In this document: positions 1 through 8,126 of the stretch, one piece after another | Layout: each line of letters opens with the position of its first letter | Position numbering within the stretch: position 1 is the first letter of the stretch | DNA from: an uncultured Acetatifactor sp. | GTDB lineage: Bacteria; Bacillota; Clostridia; Lachnospirales; Lachnospiraceae | Assembly: GCA_934426825.1 (NCBI GenBank) | Contig: CAKRYI010000011.1 | Location: 1-64,000, forward strand | DNA: 64,000 nt | Reading direction: 5' to 3' | The notes under the pieces: generated by a model | Database searches by the model: none | Told to the model about the DNA's origin: nothing | Seen by the model: only the letters and a program-made list of their open reading frames with translations | Translations under genes and position numbers: made by a program

Positions 1-135
1 CGAATGGTTTAAAACAGGCATAACAAAGTGGGGAATTTTCTCCGCCAAAAGTGGGTATTTTTATTATGCCATTCACAGTTTAATCACAGCGTTTTTGTGA
101 AATCTGATTTCTTTGACGGACAGGAAAATGACTGC

Positions 136-1320
136 ATGGAAATGGAGAGTGACCAGATAAGTCTGTTCACAGATGAGGATGATAAAAAGGTATATAAAGA
201 ACTCAAAAAGTTTATAGCTAAATTTATCGAAAAGAAAATTGGTAATTATATGTCTCAAAAGGCAGATGATGCAGTAAGACAGATGATTGAGGAACGAAAG
301 ACATTTCCGGAATTTCCGGATGATCTATATGGGAAAATGCAAAAACAAGATCTGGAAAAAGTAACAAAGGAAATCTATAAAATTGAGCCGAAAATTTTTT
401 ATAAATTAAAGCCAGTTCAAGAAAAATCTTTGTTAGGTTTTTTGAACCTTTTGCTTAATTCAAGAGAACGAGAAAACGTTCTAACAATAGTTGAGCAAAT
501 AGTGGAACTAACACCAGAGCAGAGACAAGATTTTTCTGATATGTTGCGTAAAACAAAGCTTGAAAATGTAATTGACACAATTAAATTTGTTCAAGATAGA
601 TATAAGGTTATTGAATTGCTGAGAACAATTGTATTTGATATGACTCAGTATGCAAATGAGAGAGACCACATTCAGAAGATAGTGCAGCAGCATTTCTGGT
701 TATTTGGCGAACAATTTAATTTGGCAAGTGCAGATGAAAGAATGAAGAATGCTTTAGAAAAGTATATTAATATTTTATATGGAGTAAAAGATATAGAGGC
801 GACTCTCGATGAAGATGCAGAGCAAGAACGTAGAATGGATATATTTATGTGCAATGTTCGTGATATTGAAGCTTCATTTGGAACCACTATGGAAGAGAAT
901 ATTATTGTAGAGTTAAAGGCACCAAAGGTTATCTTGTCAAAGAAAGTATTAAGACAAATCGAAGACTATATGGATTTTGTAAGAAAGCAACCTAATTTCA
1001 ATAGCGAGTACAGAAGATGGAAGTTTATTGCCGTTTGCAAAGAAGTGGATGAGGATGTAAAAGGCAGATACAAGACATTTGAAGACAAAGGGAAAATTGG
1101 ATTGGTTATACAAGTAGAAAATTACGAAGTCTATGCATTAACGTGGGATGATGTTTTCAAGAGTTTTGAATTAAGACATGCGCCTTTGTTGAAACGATTG
1201 AACTATGACAGAGAGAAATTAGCTAAAGAACTTATGAAAGAAATTGAAAACGAAGAAGGACGTGATAAAGTAAATGCATTAACTAATATTGCAATTGGTA
1301 AGATTGGTGATGTAAGTTAA
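136..1320 (+). CDS. Shedu-type nuclease domain protein, probably the C-terminal part of a longer ATP-binding defence protein
   Basis: The C-terminal half carries a PD-(D/E)XK-like core: a WLFGEQ motif, RRMDIF (the Asp) and IIVELKAP (the E-x-K), then QIEDYMDF. This pattern is typical of Shedu/DUF4263 anti-phage nucleases. The N-terminal half is helical and resembles the linker that, in longer relatives, follows a GHKL-type ATPase domain. That domain is absent here. An in-frame TAA lies at 10-12, and the only longer start is a GTG at 28 whose extra 36 residues look unrelated, so the gene is probably 5'-truncated. I prefer ATG 136, with a weak GGACAGG upstream. The next ORF is an HsdS fragment, which places it in a degraded defence island. 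Family recognised from motifs; whether this stump is active is unknown. Confidence 0.6.
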   Translation: MEMESDQISLFTDEDDKKVYKELKKFIAKFIEKKIGNYMSQKADDAVRQMIEERKTFPEFPDDLYGKMQKQDLEKVTKEIYKIEPKIFYKLKPVQEKSLLGFLNLLLNSRERENVLTIVEQIVELTPEQRQDFSDMLRKTKLENVIDTIKFVQDRYKVIELLRTIVFDMTQYANERDHIQKIVQQHFWLFGEQFNLASADERMKNALEKYINILYGVKDIEATLDEDAEQERRMDIFMCNVRDIEASFGTTMEENIIVELKAPKVILSKKVLRQIEDYMDFVRKQPNFNSEYRRWKFIAVCKEVDEDVKGRYKTFEDKGKIGLVIQVENYEVYALTWDDVFKSFELRHAPLLKRLNYDREKLAKELMKEIENEEGRDKVNALTNIAIGKIGDVS

Positions 1321-1333
1321 GGGTCATTTTAAT

Positions 1334-1555
1334 ATGTTTACAGCAGGGGTTGATGTGCTAAGCTGTTACCTCAAGTCGATAGCTGTAGCTATTCCACCTA
1401 CAAACTTGATTGAATTATTTAACAAGCAGGTTGACGCAATATTTACACTCATCCGTAATAACGAAGAGGAAAATAAACGTCTTGCTGCACTTAGAGACAG
1501 CTTGTTGCCTAATTTGATGTCCGGTGAAATTGATGTTTCAGTGCTGAACGTTTAA
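1334..1555 (+). pseudogene. hsdS: HsdS C-terminal fragment (type I restriction specificity subunit)
   Basis: Residues from about position 20 of this 73-residue ORF match the closing conserved region of type I specificity subunits: IAIPPTNLIELFNKQVD, then a coiled coil (NNEEENKRLAALRDSLLP) and the near-universal NLMSGEIDVS tail. A full HsdS is about 400 residues with two target-recognition domains, and none of that lies upstream. The first residues look like non-homologous junction sequence. No hsdM or hsdR is visible. It is therefore a remnant, either of a deletion or of a spare HsdS segment at an invertible locus whose remainder lies outside the window. Confidence 0.75.
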
Positions 1556-1649
1556 GCCACTAAATTCTCATTTAGCATAGAATATAAGGAAAAGTATCAA
1601 TGAGAAAACGTCATGGCTTGAAAAATAAAACGGAAGGAGGCATTTCATA

Positions 1650-1838
1650 ATGAAAGAATGTCCCTTCAATTTACGCAACAAGTGTTATATCCGGGATGAT
1701 TACCAGATCGCATGTGCTGCATTACAGGAGGCAGAGGAACTGTGTTCTTCCAATTGGAAGGAAATCAGTTATCTGATAGAACGGATAAAACTACTTGAGG
1801 CTCTGTTAACAGAAGCCGGAATATCTATACCTGAATAA
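1650..1838 (+). CDS. Small cysteine-containing hypothetical protein (62 aa)
   Basis: A strong ribosome site (GGAAGGAGG) sits at the right distance from ATG 1650, which supports a real gene despite its size. The protein begins MKECPFN and has four cysteines in its first 32 residues, spaced roughly 8-10 apart, then an acidic helix. The spacing is not a classical zinc finger. I do not recognise a family. It sits between an HsdS fragment and a DUF5655-like fragment, so it may be cargo of the same island. Confidence 0.55.
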   Translation: MKECPFNLRNKCYIRDDYQIACAALQEAEELCSSNWKEISYLIERIKLLEALLTEAGISIPE

Positions 1839-1841
1839 TCC

Positions 1842-1908
1842 GCATGCACTGATGACCGGAAAGCGTGCACTGTATCGGCGGAAGTCATGCACTAAAACGC
1901 CGTGCAGT
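1842..1908 (+). repeat. Periodic TGCACT repeat, possible insertion-sequence end
   Basis: TGCACT occurs at 1845, 1866 and 1888, with TGCAGT at 1903. The first three are 21-22 bp apart, and the units share surrounding bases (for example GCATGCACTGATGACCGG and GCGTGCACTGTATCGGCGG). Multiple terminal repeats of this kind are found at ends of some insertion sequences such as the IS21 family. No transposase is present, so this would be a solo end or scar. Confidence 0.4.
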
Positions 1909-2098
1909 GTGCTCTGTCTGGTCGGTATATACAAATATGAAGTTTTCTGAGATTAATGATCCTAATGGTATCTGCAAAGATATTACAGGCTTAGGCCGCT
2001 GGGGAAATGGTGATGTTGAACTGTTTATGGAGCACCAGGATGAACTAGATCAAATCATGGAAATTGTACAGCAATCCTTTGATGCACAGGCAGAATAA
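1865..2098 (+). pseudogene. DUF5655-like C-terminal fragment
   Basis: From ATG 1937 the ORF reads MKFSEINDPNGICKDIT, then GRWGNGDVELFMEHQDELD. That resembles the end of DUF5655 domains (a ~110-residue domain often found with restriction or DUF4268-type proteins), which typically close with INDP..CKD and a W/HWGNGD motif. Only the last ~53 residues are present. The upstream 24 residues are read out of the TGCACT repeat and are probably not native. It is a remnant truncated at the repeat, which suggests the repeat marks a recombination junction. Confidence 0.5.
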
Positions 2099-2136
2099 CC
2101 AAGCCGAAATTATGACAAAGTAAGGAGGCACTATAT

Positions 2137-3180
2137 TTGGCAAAGAAAAAAGATGAGATAACCATCCGTTCCAGCGCAGCGGAATATCTGACTTATATTG
2201 CCGCTATTGGCGATCAGCAGGACAGTGTTGAGATGCGCTACGAGGATGAGAACATATGGCTGACACAGAAGATGATGGCTACATTGTACGATGTAAGTGT
2301 TGCAGCTATCAATCAGCATATAAAAAAAGTATATGATGATTCGGAATTAGAGCCGGAGTCAACTATTAAGAAATACTTAATAGTTCAAAATGAAGGTGCC
2401 CGTCAGGTTCAGAGAGAAACAAATCACTATAACTTACAGATGATCATTGCTGTTGGATTTAAAGTGAACAATGAGCGAGCAGTGCAATTCCGTAAGTGGG
2501 CAAATAGCATTGTGAAGGACTACACCATTAAAGGCTGGGTCATGGATGATGAACGGCTGAAACGAGGAACGTATCTGACAGAAAAGTATTTCGATGAACA
2601 GTTAGAGCGCATCCGTGAGATTCGTGCGAGCAAAAGAAAGTTCTATCAGAAGATAACGGATTTATATGCTACAGCCATTGATTATGATAAAAATTCTGCA
2701 ACGACAAAAAGATTTTATGCGACAGTCCAGAATAAAATGCATTATGCAGTTCATGGACATACAGCAGCTGAGCTGATTGTAGAAAGAGCCGATTACACAA
2801 AAGAGCATATGGGCTTAACCACCTGGGCAGACGCACCGGAAGGAAAGATTAAGAAAAGCGATGTTACAGTTGCTAAGAATTATTTGAGTCAGGATGAAAT
2901 GAAGCAGCTGAATCGTATGGTTACAGCATACCTGGATTTTGCTGAAAGTATGACATTACGGCATATCCCTCTTACGATGCAGGACTGGGAAAAAAGGCTC
3001 AATAGCTTTATTGAAATGTTTGATTACGGTATTTTACAGGATGCAGGTAAAGTGACAGCTGAAATTGCAAAGCTGCATGCTGAGACTGAATTTGAAAAAT
3101 ATCGTGTCGTTCAGGACAGATTGTTCATGTCTGACTTCGACAAGTACATGTTGGAATTAGAAGAAAATGCAAAGAAATAA
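2137..3180 (+). CDS. rhuM: RhuM family protein
   Basis: At 347 residues this is full length for the RhuM family: an N-terminal winged-helix-like segment (about 40-130, with IWLTQKMMATLYDVS and AINQHIKKVYDD), the ERAVQFRKWANSIVKDYTIKG block (about 115-135), and a helical C-terminal part. The start is TTG 2137, chosen because AAGGAGG lies 8 bp upstream and the protein then begins MAKKKDEI as relatives do. RhuM proteins are common cargo of pathogenicity and defence islands and are often near type I restriction genes. Their biochemical role is not settled. The gene is the only clearly intact one left of the tRNA. Confidence 0.85.
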   Translation: MAKKKDEITIRSSAAEYLTYIAAIGDQQDSVEMRYEDENIWLTQKMMATLYDVSVAAINQHIKKVYDDSELEPESTIKKYLIVQNEGARQVQRETNHYNLQMIIAVGFKVNNERAVQFRKWANSIVKDYTIKGWVMDDERLKRGTYLTEKYFDEQLERIREIRASKRKFYQKITDLYATAIDYDKNSATTKRFYATVQNKMHYAVHGHTAAELIVERADYTKEHMGLTTWADAPEGKIKKSDVTVAKNYLSQDEMKQLNRMVTAYLDFAESMTLRHIPLTMQDWEKRLNSFIEMFDYGILQDAGKVTAEIAKLHAETEFEKYRVVQDRLFMSDFDKYMLELEENAKK

Positions 3181-3437
3181 TGGCATGATTTCAGGTCGGG
3201 ACGATGAACTTTGGCAACTCCACCTTGTCGAGTGTAGGGGGCTAATCCGAGCCAATTACTGGCACGATATGTGGAAGCAGGACAGCCTTCGCAGTCTCCA
3301 CGGTGGAAGGTATCAACAATGTATAAGCATAAAAGTGCCTATGGTTGCCGATGCAATAAATTAACTGGGTGCAGGTCTGCAACCACATAAAAGAGCGGCA
3401 ACCCTATAAAATCAAGGCTTCCGCTACAAATAAAAGA
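3181..3437. other. Gene-free stretch between rhuM and the tRNA-Gly 3' end
   Basis: About 257 bp with no supported gene. A 65-codon ORF overlapping the rhuM end shows no recognisable features. Because it abuts the 3' end of the tRNA, it is where an integrative-element attachment site would be expected. I could not find a second copy of the tRNA 3' sequence in bases 1-3437. Confidence 0.5.
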
Positions 3438-3509
<72 letters not shown>

Positions 3510-3626
3510 ATTTCCTGTTGCTTTCCAACAGACAAGTAATAATATACTATAGAGAAATTGAGTTGTCAACAAAAAGGTGCAAGTTTTAAAAATTTTAAAA
3601 TTCCCTCACTTACAAAGCAACTCCCC

Positions 3627-4478
3627 CTACTCAATCCCCAACACCTGAAACGCTTCCTCCCAATACTGTTCTCCGACATTGTACCATTTGTCCTTGTATC
3701 CGTTTGCCTTCATGGCTTCCAACAGGGCGGTTCCGTGTGAAATTTCACCGGTATAAAGCAAGTGTTTCGTAACTCTGCACCAATATGGTGCAATCTCCCA
3801 AAGCCCTGATTCATGCAGTTCTTTTATGACCGTATCAACGTCATAATCCAGAGATACAAACCGGTAATTCCATTCCTGATTTTCGGATGACAGAATCATA
3901 TATTGTGTCTGTCTGTTCTGGCGAAGAGGTACGCCCACGGAACCGGCATTTAAAATAGTTTTTCCGCTCTCTGTAAACATACCCTGAATGTGAGTATGAC
4001 CGCAGACAATATACTGCTGTGGATATTTTTTTAGTAATTCCTGTGTATTTTCATCTGCCGGCAGCAGGGTGCCCCGGTTGTTGACGGGATTTCCGTGGCA
4101 CAGTAAAACAGGAGCGGTGCCGGGAAGCTGCACGTTTTGGCAGACCGGTAATGTCTCAAAGAAATCAATGTCCTTTGCGGTCAGGTTTTCATAGCAGGAA
4201 ATCATGGCTTTGACACCGTGGTTGCCGTATTTCCAGTCGCAGTTTGTCTCTGCCCTGCGGTTAATCCAGTAATCTTCCTTGTTTCCCCTTATAAAAAAAC
4301 ACTCATACTTTTCACGCATAGCGTAAAGGATTTCCATCGTTTTTTGCGGATACGGAAATTCTCCCAGATAATCGCCCAGAAAAAAATAGGTGGTAATATT
4401 GCGGGATTTTGCATGTTCCAGGCATTTTTGCAGCGCTATATAATTTCCGTGTATATCCGATAAAACCGCGATTTCCAT
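3627..4478 (-). CDS. Metallophosphoesterase (calcineurin-like, YfcE/MJ0936 type)
   Basis: The dimetal site is readable in order: D8-x-H10 (LSDIHGN), D36 (FLGDYLG), N66 in RGNKED, a CHGNP histidine, and the closing GHTHIQG. At 283 residues it is longer than the compact YfcE phosphodiesterases, with a C-terminal extension (about 215-283) of unknown role. ATG 4478 has AGGAG at good spacing. It is the last of three minus-strand genes (acyltransferase, hydrolase, phosphoesterase) with gaps of 24 and 71 bp, a likely operon. Substrate unknown; relatives hydrolyse phosphodiesters such as cyclic nucleotides. Confidence 0.85.
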   Translation of the reverse strand: MEIAVLSDIHGNYIALQKCLEHAKSRNITTYFFLGDYLGEFPYPQKTMEILYAMREKYECFFIRGNKEDYWINRRAETNCDWKYGNHGVKAMISCYENLTAKDIDFFETLPVCQNVQLPGTAPVLLCHGNPVNNRGTLLPADENTQELLKKYPQQYIVCGHTHIQGMFTESGKTILNAGSVGVPLRQNRQTQYMILSSENQEWNYRFVSLDYDVDTVIKELHESGLWEIAPYWCRVTKHLLYTGEISHGTALLEAMKANGYKDKWYNVGEQYWEEAFQVLGIE

Positions 4479-4549
4479 AAATTGTTTCTCCTGTTTGTGT
4501 TACTGAACAAATGACCGAAACAAAGGACAAAGCGAATTTGTCCCTGCAA

Positions 4550-5116
4550 TTATTCTTTCCCCCGGCAGAAATCCAAAGTCTTTTCCATAATATCCTTCAG
4601 AATTTCTATATTCCGCAAAGTATCTTTACACTCCAGCGAATGGGTGCAGTTATCGTATACGTTCATCGAAATTCCGGCATTTTGGGATAGCTGAATGATT
4701 TCATCCACATTGCTCCACGGGTCTGCGGTTCCGATAAAGCCGATGGCATTGCGCGGAGTAAAGTCAAAGGTCTGGGTCAGCGGCGTATACAGAACATGCC
4801 GCACTTGTGTCAACCGGTATTTTTCTGCGTAAGCGCAGGCAACAACCGTTCCGATACTTTTGGAGATAAACAATACATCGTCATACGAAGTAAAGTCCAC
4901 GTCTTTCAGCTGATTTTCCGCCTGAGAAAGCAGTGCCTCATAGGTCCCTTTGATTTTTTCACTGTTGCCGCGCAGGTTATCCTTTACCGCATAGGAATAG
5001 GAAACATTCTGCTCATTGACATATCCTGCCTCGCGGGCGGCATTTTTTCCGTAATATAAAAGCGGTTTATCCACCGTGTATCCGATTCCGGGAAAATAAA
5101 TTGCAAGTTTAGCCAT
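4550..5116 (-). CDS. Small alpha/beta-hydrolase-like protein
   Basis: This 188-residue protein looks like a compact alpha/beta hydrolase. It has an early strand-loop (IYFPGIGYT), a nucleophile elbow FISKSIGT with Ser87 (Ser replaces the first Gly of GxSxG), an acidic residue in GTADPW near 132, and a histidine in NCTHSLE near 159, in canonical Ser-Asp-His order. No signal peptide is seen, so it is cytosolic. GAGAGGA precedes ATG 5116. It is followed by the phosphoesterase gene and preceded 24 bp away by the acyltransferase gene. Substrate unknown. Confidence 0.65.
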   Translation of the reverse strand: MAKLAIYFPGIGYTVDKPLLYYGKNAAREAGYVNEQNVSYSYAVKDNLRGNSEKIKGTYEALLSQAENQLKDVDFTSYDDVLFISKSIGTVVACAYAEKYRLTQVRHVLYTPLTQTFDFTPRNAIGFIGTADPWSNVDEIIQLSQNAGISMNVYDNCTHSLECKDTLRNIEILKDIMEKTLDFCRGKE

Positions 5117-5140
5117 ATCAAAGTCCTCTCCGTTTGAAAA

Positions 5141-6190
5141 TTATCTGTTTTTACCGGCACCCGGAGTTATTTTTCCAAGAAGCCACTTCGTTACTTTCTT
5201 TTCCACCACAATCCAGCTGACATAAGCAAGCAGAATACTGATAGCGACACTGATTAGAACACCGAGTACGGCGTAAGGGGTACCCGTGGAAAAGTCAAAA
5301 ATTTTGCGGTCTAAAAACATTACCGGGTAGTAGTGCATCAGGTAGATGGAAAAGCTCATATCTCCCAGACGGACGAAAAGGCGCGGCATTTTCAGCCAGA
5401 GACCGGCGGTGAAAACCAAAAGCACCATAAGCATTGCAGGGATTCCCCAGAAAACAAATCTGCGGTAGCCGAGGATGTTGATGCCGGGCTTGGTGGCAAC
5501 CAGAAGAACAAAAATGCAGGCGGCAATGCACAGGCTTAAAATCGAAACCATGCGGGGAATCCGGTTTGCCTGAAAGAGGGCATAAATCCCACGGGCAGCG
5601 TAGTAGCACAAAATTCCGAGCACAAATTCAAGCATCACAGAGTCGCCGTAAAAGCGGAGGAACGGGCAGCTTTCCGTTACGGAGGCAGGCAAAAGCGCCG
5701 TGACAAGCACTATGCCGCCCAACATCAGGCTGCTGATGAGGCCCCTGTAACGGTGGCTGATATGCAGGGCAATAAAAAATATCAGGTAAAAAAAGATTTC
5801 GCAGTTGACGGTCCAGCCGATGCGCATGATGGGCTGTAAAATCCCGTTTCCAATGTCAAAAGGGATAAACAGAAGGCTTTTTATCAAAAATTCCGGTTTC
5901 GCCGTACTTTGGGCAAACATGGACGGGAAAAGCAGCAGGAGAAAATACGTCCCGAAAGTCATAAGGTAGTACAGGGGAAGAATACGGATCAGACGTTTTC
6001 TTAAAAAGCAGGCGGAGCTTTTATGCGTGGAAAACATAATCATAAAGCCGCTGATGCAGAAAAAAATGTCCACGCCGAAAGCACCGCAGTTTAAAAAGCG
6101 GACATGCTCCAAAATAATGAACAGTGCGGAGAGTCCCCGCAAAGCCTGTATGCTGTCAAAACGATTGTCATGAAATGCTTTTGTTTCCAT
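5141..6190 (-). CDS. Membrane acyltransferase (acyltransferase 3 family)
   Basis: This ~349-residue integral membrane protein starts IQALRGLSALFIILEH, the family hallmark with the catalytic-type His, then GAFGVDIFFCISGF, and about ten hydrophobic segments. The family O-acylates sugars of cell-surface polymers or exopolysaccharides. I start it at ATG 6190 (METKAF) rather than an upstream ATG at 6217 because GGGAGGA sits just before it. It is the first gene of the three-gene minus-strand group. The acceptor substrate cannot be read from the sequence. Confidence 0.85.
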   Translation of the reverse strand: METKAFHDNRFDSIQALRGLSALFIILEHVRFLNCGAFGVDIFFCISGFMIMFSTHKSSACFLRKRLIRILPLYYLMTFGTYFLLLLFPSMFAQSTAKPEFLIKSLLFIPFDIGNGILQPIMRIGWTVNCEIFFYLIFFIALHISHRYRGLISSLMLGGIVLVTALLPASVTESCPFLRFYGDSVMLEFVLGILCYYAARGIYALFQANRIPRMVSILSLCIAACIFVLLVATKPGINILGYRRFVFWGIPAMLMVLLVFTAGLWLKMPRLFVRLGDMSFSIYLMHYYPVMFLDRKIFDFSTGTPYAVLGVLISVAISILLAYVSWIVVEKKVTKWLLGKITPGAGKNR

Positions 6191-6307
6191 GAAAAATCCT
6201 CCCGAATTTTCTTCCAATATTTTTAAGGGTCCTGCAAAAGTTCAATGATACATCTGATTGTAACATGAAAAAGAGTATTTGAAAACGGAGGAAAACTGAA
6301 AATTAGC

Positions 6308-6336
6308 TTGCGCAAGAGAATGGAACATAATAAAAT
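6308..6336 (+). promoter_or_regulatory. Candidate promoter for the GGDEF gene
   Basis: TTGCGC at 6308-6313 and TAAAAT at 6331-6336, 17 bp apart, about 50 bp upstream of ATG 6390. The -35 box is weak. Confidence 0.4.
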
Positions 6337-6389
6337 ATACATCATGGGTTATTCTAAGCTGTTGTGAAAGCGAGGTGGCAGACATACGG

Positions 6390-7991
6390 ATGAATGAGAA
6401 AGAACTCCAAAAGTTTACGGACAATCTGGACGAAAAGATTCTTTCCGGTCAGGAAATAGTGTGGGAAGATATTCGGTATGCCCTGTCACTGATAACGCCG
6501 GAAAAAGATGCCGGATTGTATGGAAGGGTCTGTTATTATGCGGCGTACTATATGCTTTGCAACGGACGGCAGGAAGAGTGTTTGTGCTATCTGAATGAGG
6601 GAATCCGCTACATAATCGGCACGGAGCAGGAGGTACATCTGGCGCGCTGCTACAACATGCTGGGCGTGGTCTGTCACAGTCAGAATAATCTGGTGGTGGC
6701 AATGGAAAACTACGGCAAGGCTTTGAAATATGCCGCCCAATATGACCAGTTATTTATTCACAGCCTTGTCCTTGGGAACATGGCGGACGCCTATCAGCGG
6801 GTGGAATCCTATGCGCAGGCGGTAGTGTGCTATAAAAAGTGCATAAAAGAAATGCGGGAAAGCGGAGACCGTTCCGTGAACGGGGAAAATGTCTACTACA
6901 AGGTGCTTGCGTGTTACGGCTACTGTCTGGTGATGACGGGGGACGAAGAGGAAGCAATCCCGGTGGCGAGGGAGCTTGGTGCCTATTCTAAGGAAAATAT
7001 CAACGACGCAGCGGCCAAACTGGCTGCCTACAATTTATTTGCCCTGCTCAGCTACAAGAAGGGCTTTTTGGAGGAAGCGGACAGATATATGAGAAAAGCT
7101 GTCCGGATAGCGCAAAACGGATGCACGATTTCCTCGGACTTTGATAATATATTGAATCTGCTCCAGTATGTGATTCTGGTGAAAAATACGGATTGCCTAA
7201 GGGAACTGTTGGACTATCTGGAACCACAGGCGGCGATTGAACGAAACGAGGGATTTTTACTGCAATTACTGCTGTTCCGGCTTCGCTATTGCAGTGATGA
7301 CATGGAGCAGGAGAGTTTTGTCGAAAATACCAATACTTTTTTCCGTCTGAAAAACAAATATGAAAATACAGAAAACGGGCAGGTTTTGCGTATGATGAGC
7401 CTGCGCAGCAGACTTCGGAAAATAGAGGAGGAGCAGGGAAATCTTAAGAAAAAGAATTCCCGCTTGGTATACCAGACGGAGCATGACGAATTATCCGGTC
7501 TGTATAACAAAAGGCATCTGAACCGGCACATGGAAGAAATGTTTGAGGAGGCGCTGCATAAGGGGCTTCCTTTAGGTGTTGTGTTCACGGACATCGATTA
7601 TTTTAAGCAGATGAACGACCACTACGGTCACCAGAAAGGTGACAGCTGTATTGTGGCGATTGCCGAGGTAATCCGCGAGTGTATGCCGGAGGATTTTGCA
7701 GCAAGATACGGCGGAGACGAGTTTGTGATTCTCACGCTGGGGCGTTCCAAGGAGTATTTGGAGGAGCGTGCCAAAATGCTTGTGGATAAGGTGAGGGAGA
7801 GGCAGATTCCAAATGTGGATTCCAAGCAGACGGACATTGTGACCATTACAGTGGGAGCAGTCTGCGCTGTTCCGCATAAACCCAATAAAATGTGGGATTT
7901 TCTGACGGCGGCGGACGAGACTTTGTACGAGCAGAAGAAGGAAAAGAGGGGGTGCGTGCGCTTTTATGTGGGAAAGGATGACGGACTTTAG
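6390..7991 (+). CDS. TPR-repeat diguanylate cyclase (GGDEF)
   Basis: Residues about 1-320 are helical repeats of TPR type (ALKYAAQYDQLFIHSLVLGN, AQAVVCYKKCIKEMR and similar). About 325-370 is a coiled-coil linker, and about 370-530 is a GGDEF domain with FTDIDYFKQMND and an intact GGDEF at 441-445. An intact motif predicts c-di-GMP synthesis from two GTP. The inhibitory RxxD site is missing (MPED instead), so product inhibition through that site is not expected. No membrane segment is seen, so the TPR part probably senses a cytosolic partner. I chose ATG 6390 over GTG 6375 because GAGGTGG fits it better. Confidence 0.9.
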   Translation: MNEKELQKFTDNLDEKILSGQEIVWEDIRYALSLITPEKDAGLYGRVCYYAAYYMLCNGRQEECLCYLNEGIRYIIGTEQEVHLARCYNMLGVVCHSQNNLVVAMENYGKALKYAAQYDQLFIHSLVLGNMADAYQRVESYAQAVVCYKKCIKEMRESGDRSVNGENVYYKVLACYGYCLVMTGDEEEAIPVARELGAYSKENINDAAAKLAAYNLFALLSYKKGFLEEADRYMRKAVRIAQNGCTISSDFDNILNLLQYVILVKNTDCLRELLDYLEPQAAIERNEGFLLQLLLFRLRYCSDDMEQESFVENTNTFFRLKNKYENTENGQVLRMMSLRSRLRKIEEEQGNLKKKNSRLVYQTEHDELSGLYNKRHLNRHMEEMFEEALHKGLPLGVVFTDIDYFKQMNDHYGHQKGDSCIVAIAEVIRECMPEDFAARYGGDEFVILTLGRSKEYLEERAKMLVDKVRERQIPNVDSKQTDIVTITVGAVCAVPHKPNKMWDFLTAADETLYEQKKEKRGCVRFYVGKDDGL

Positions 7992-8019
7992 AAACGGGCA
8001 GGGAGATGTCAGTGAACAC

Positions 8020-8049
8020 TTGCGGAAACCGCCCCATACCTATTATAAT
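8020..8049 (+). promoter_or_regulatory. Candidate promoter for the beta-CASP nuclease gene
   Basis: TATAAT at 8044-8049 with TTGCGG 18 bp upstream at 8020-8025, roughly 80 bp before the chosen start. Confidence 0.45.
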
Positions 8050-8126
8050 AGGATTAAGACAGGGTGAATGATAGGGGAATTACGAGCAAATGCTCTACAA
8101 TAGACACGGAAAGGGGTTCGATTGGT

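Noticed and set aside
3167..3364. A 65-codon frame after rhuM
   Set aside because: It overlaps the rhuM end, has no ribosome site of its own and no family features.
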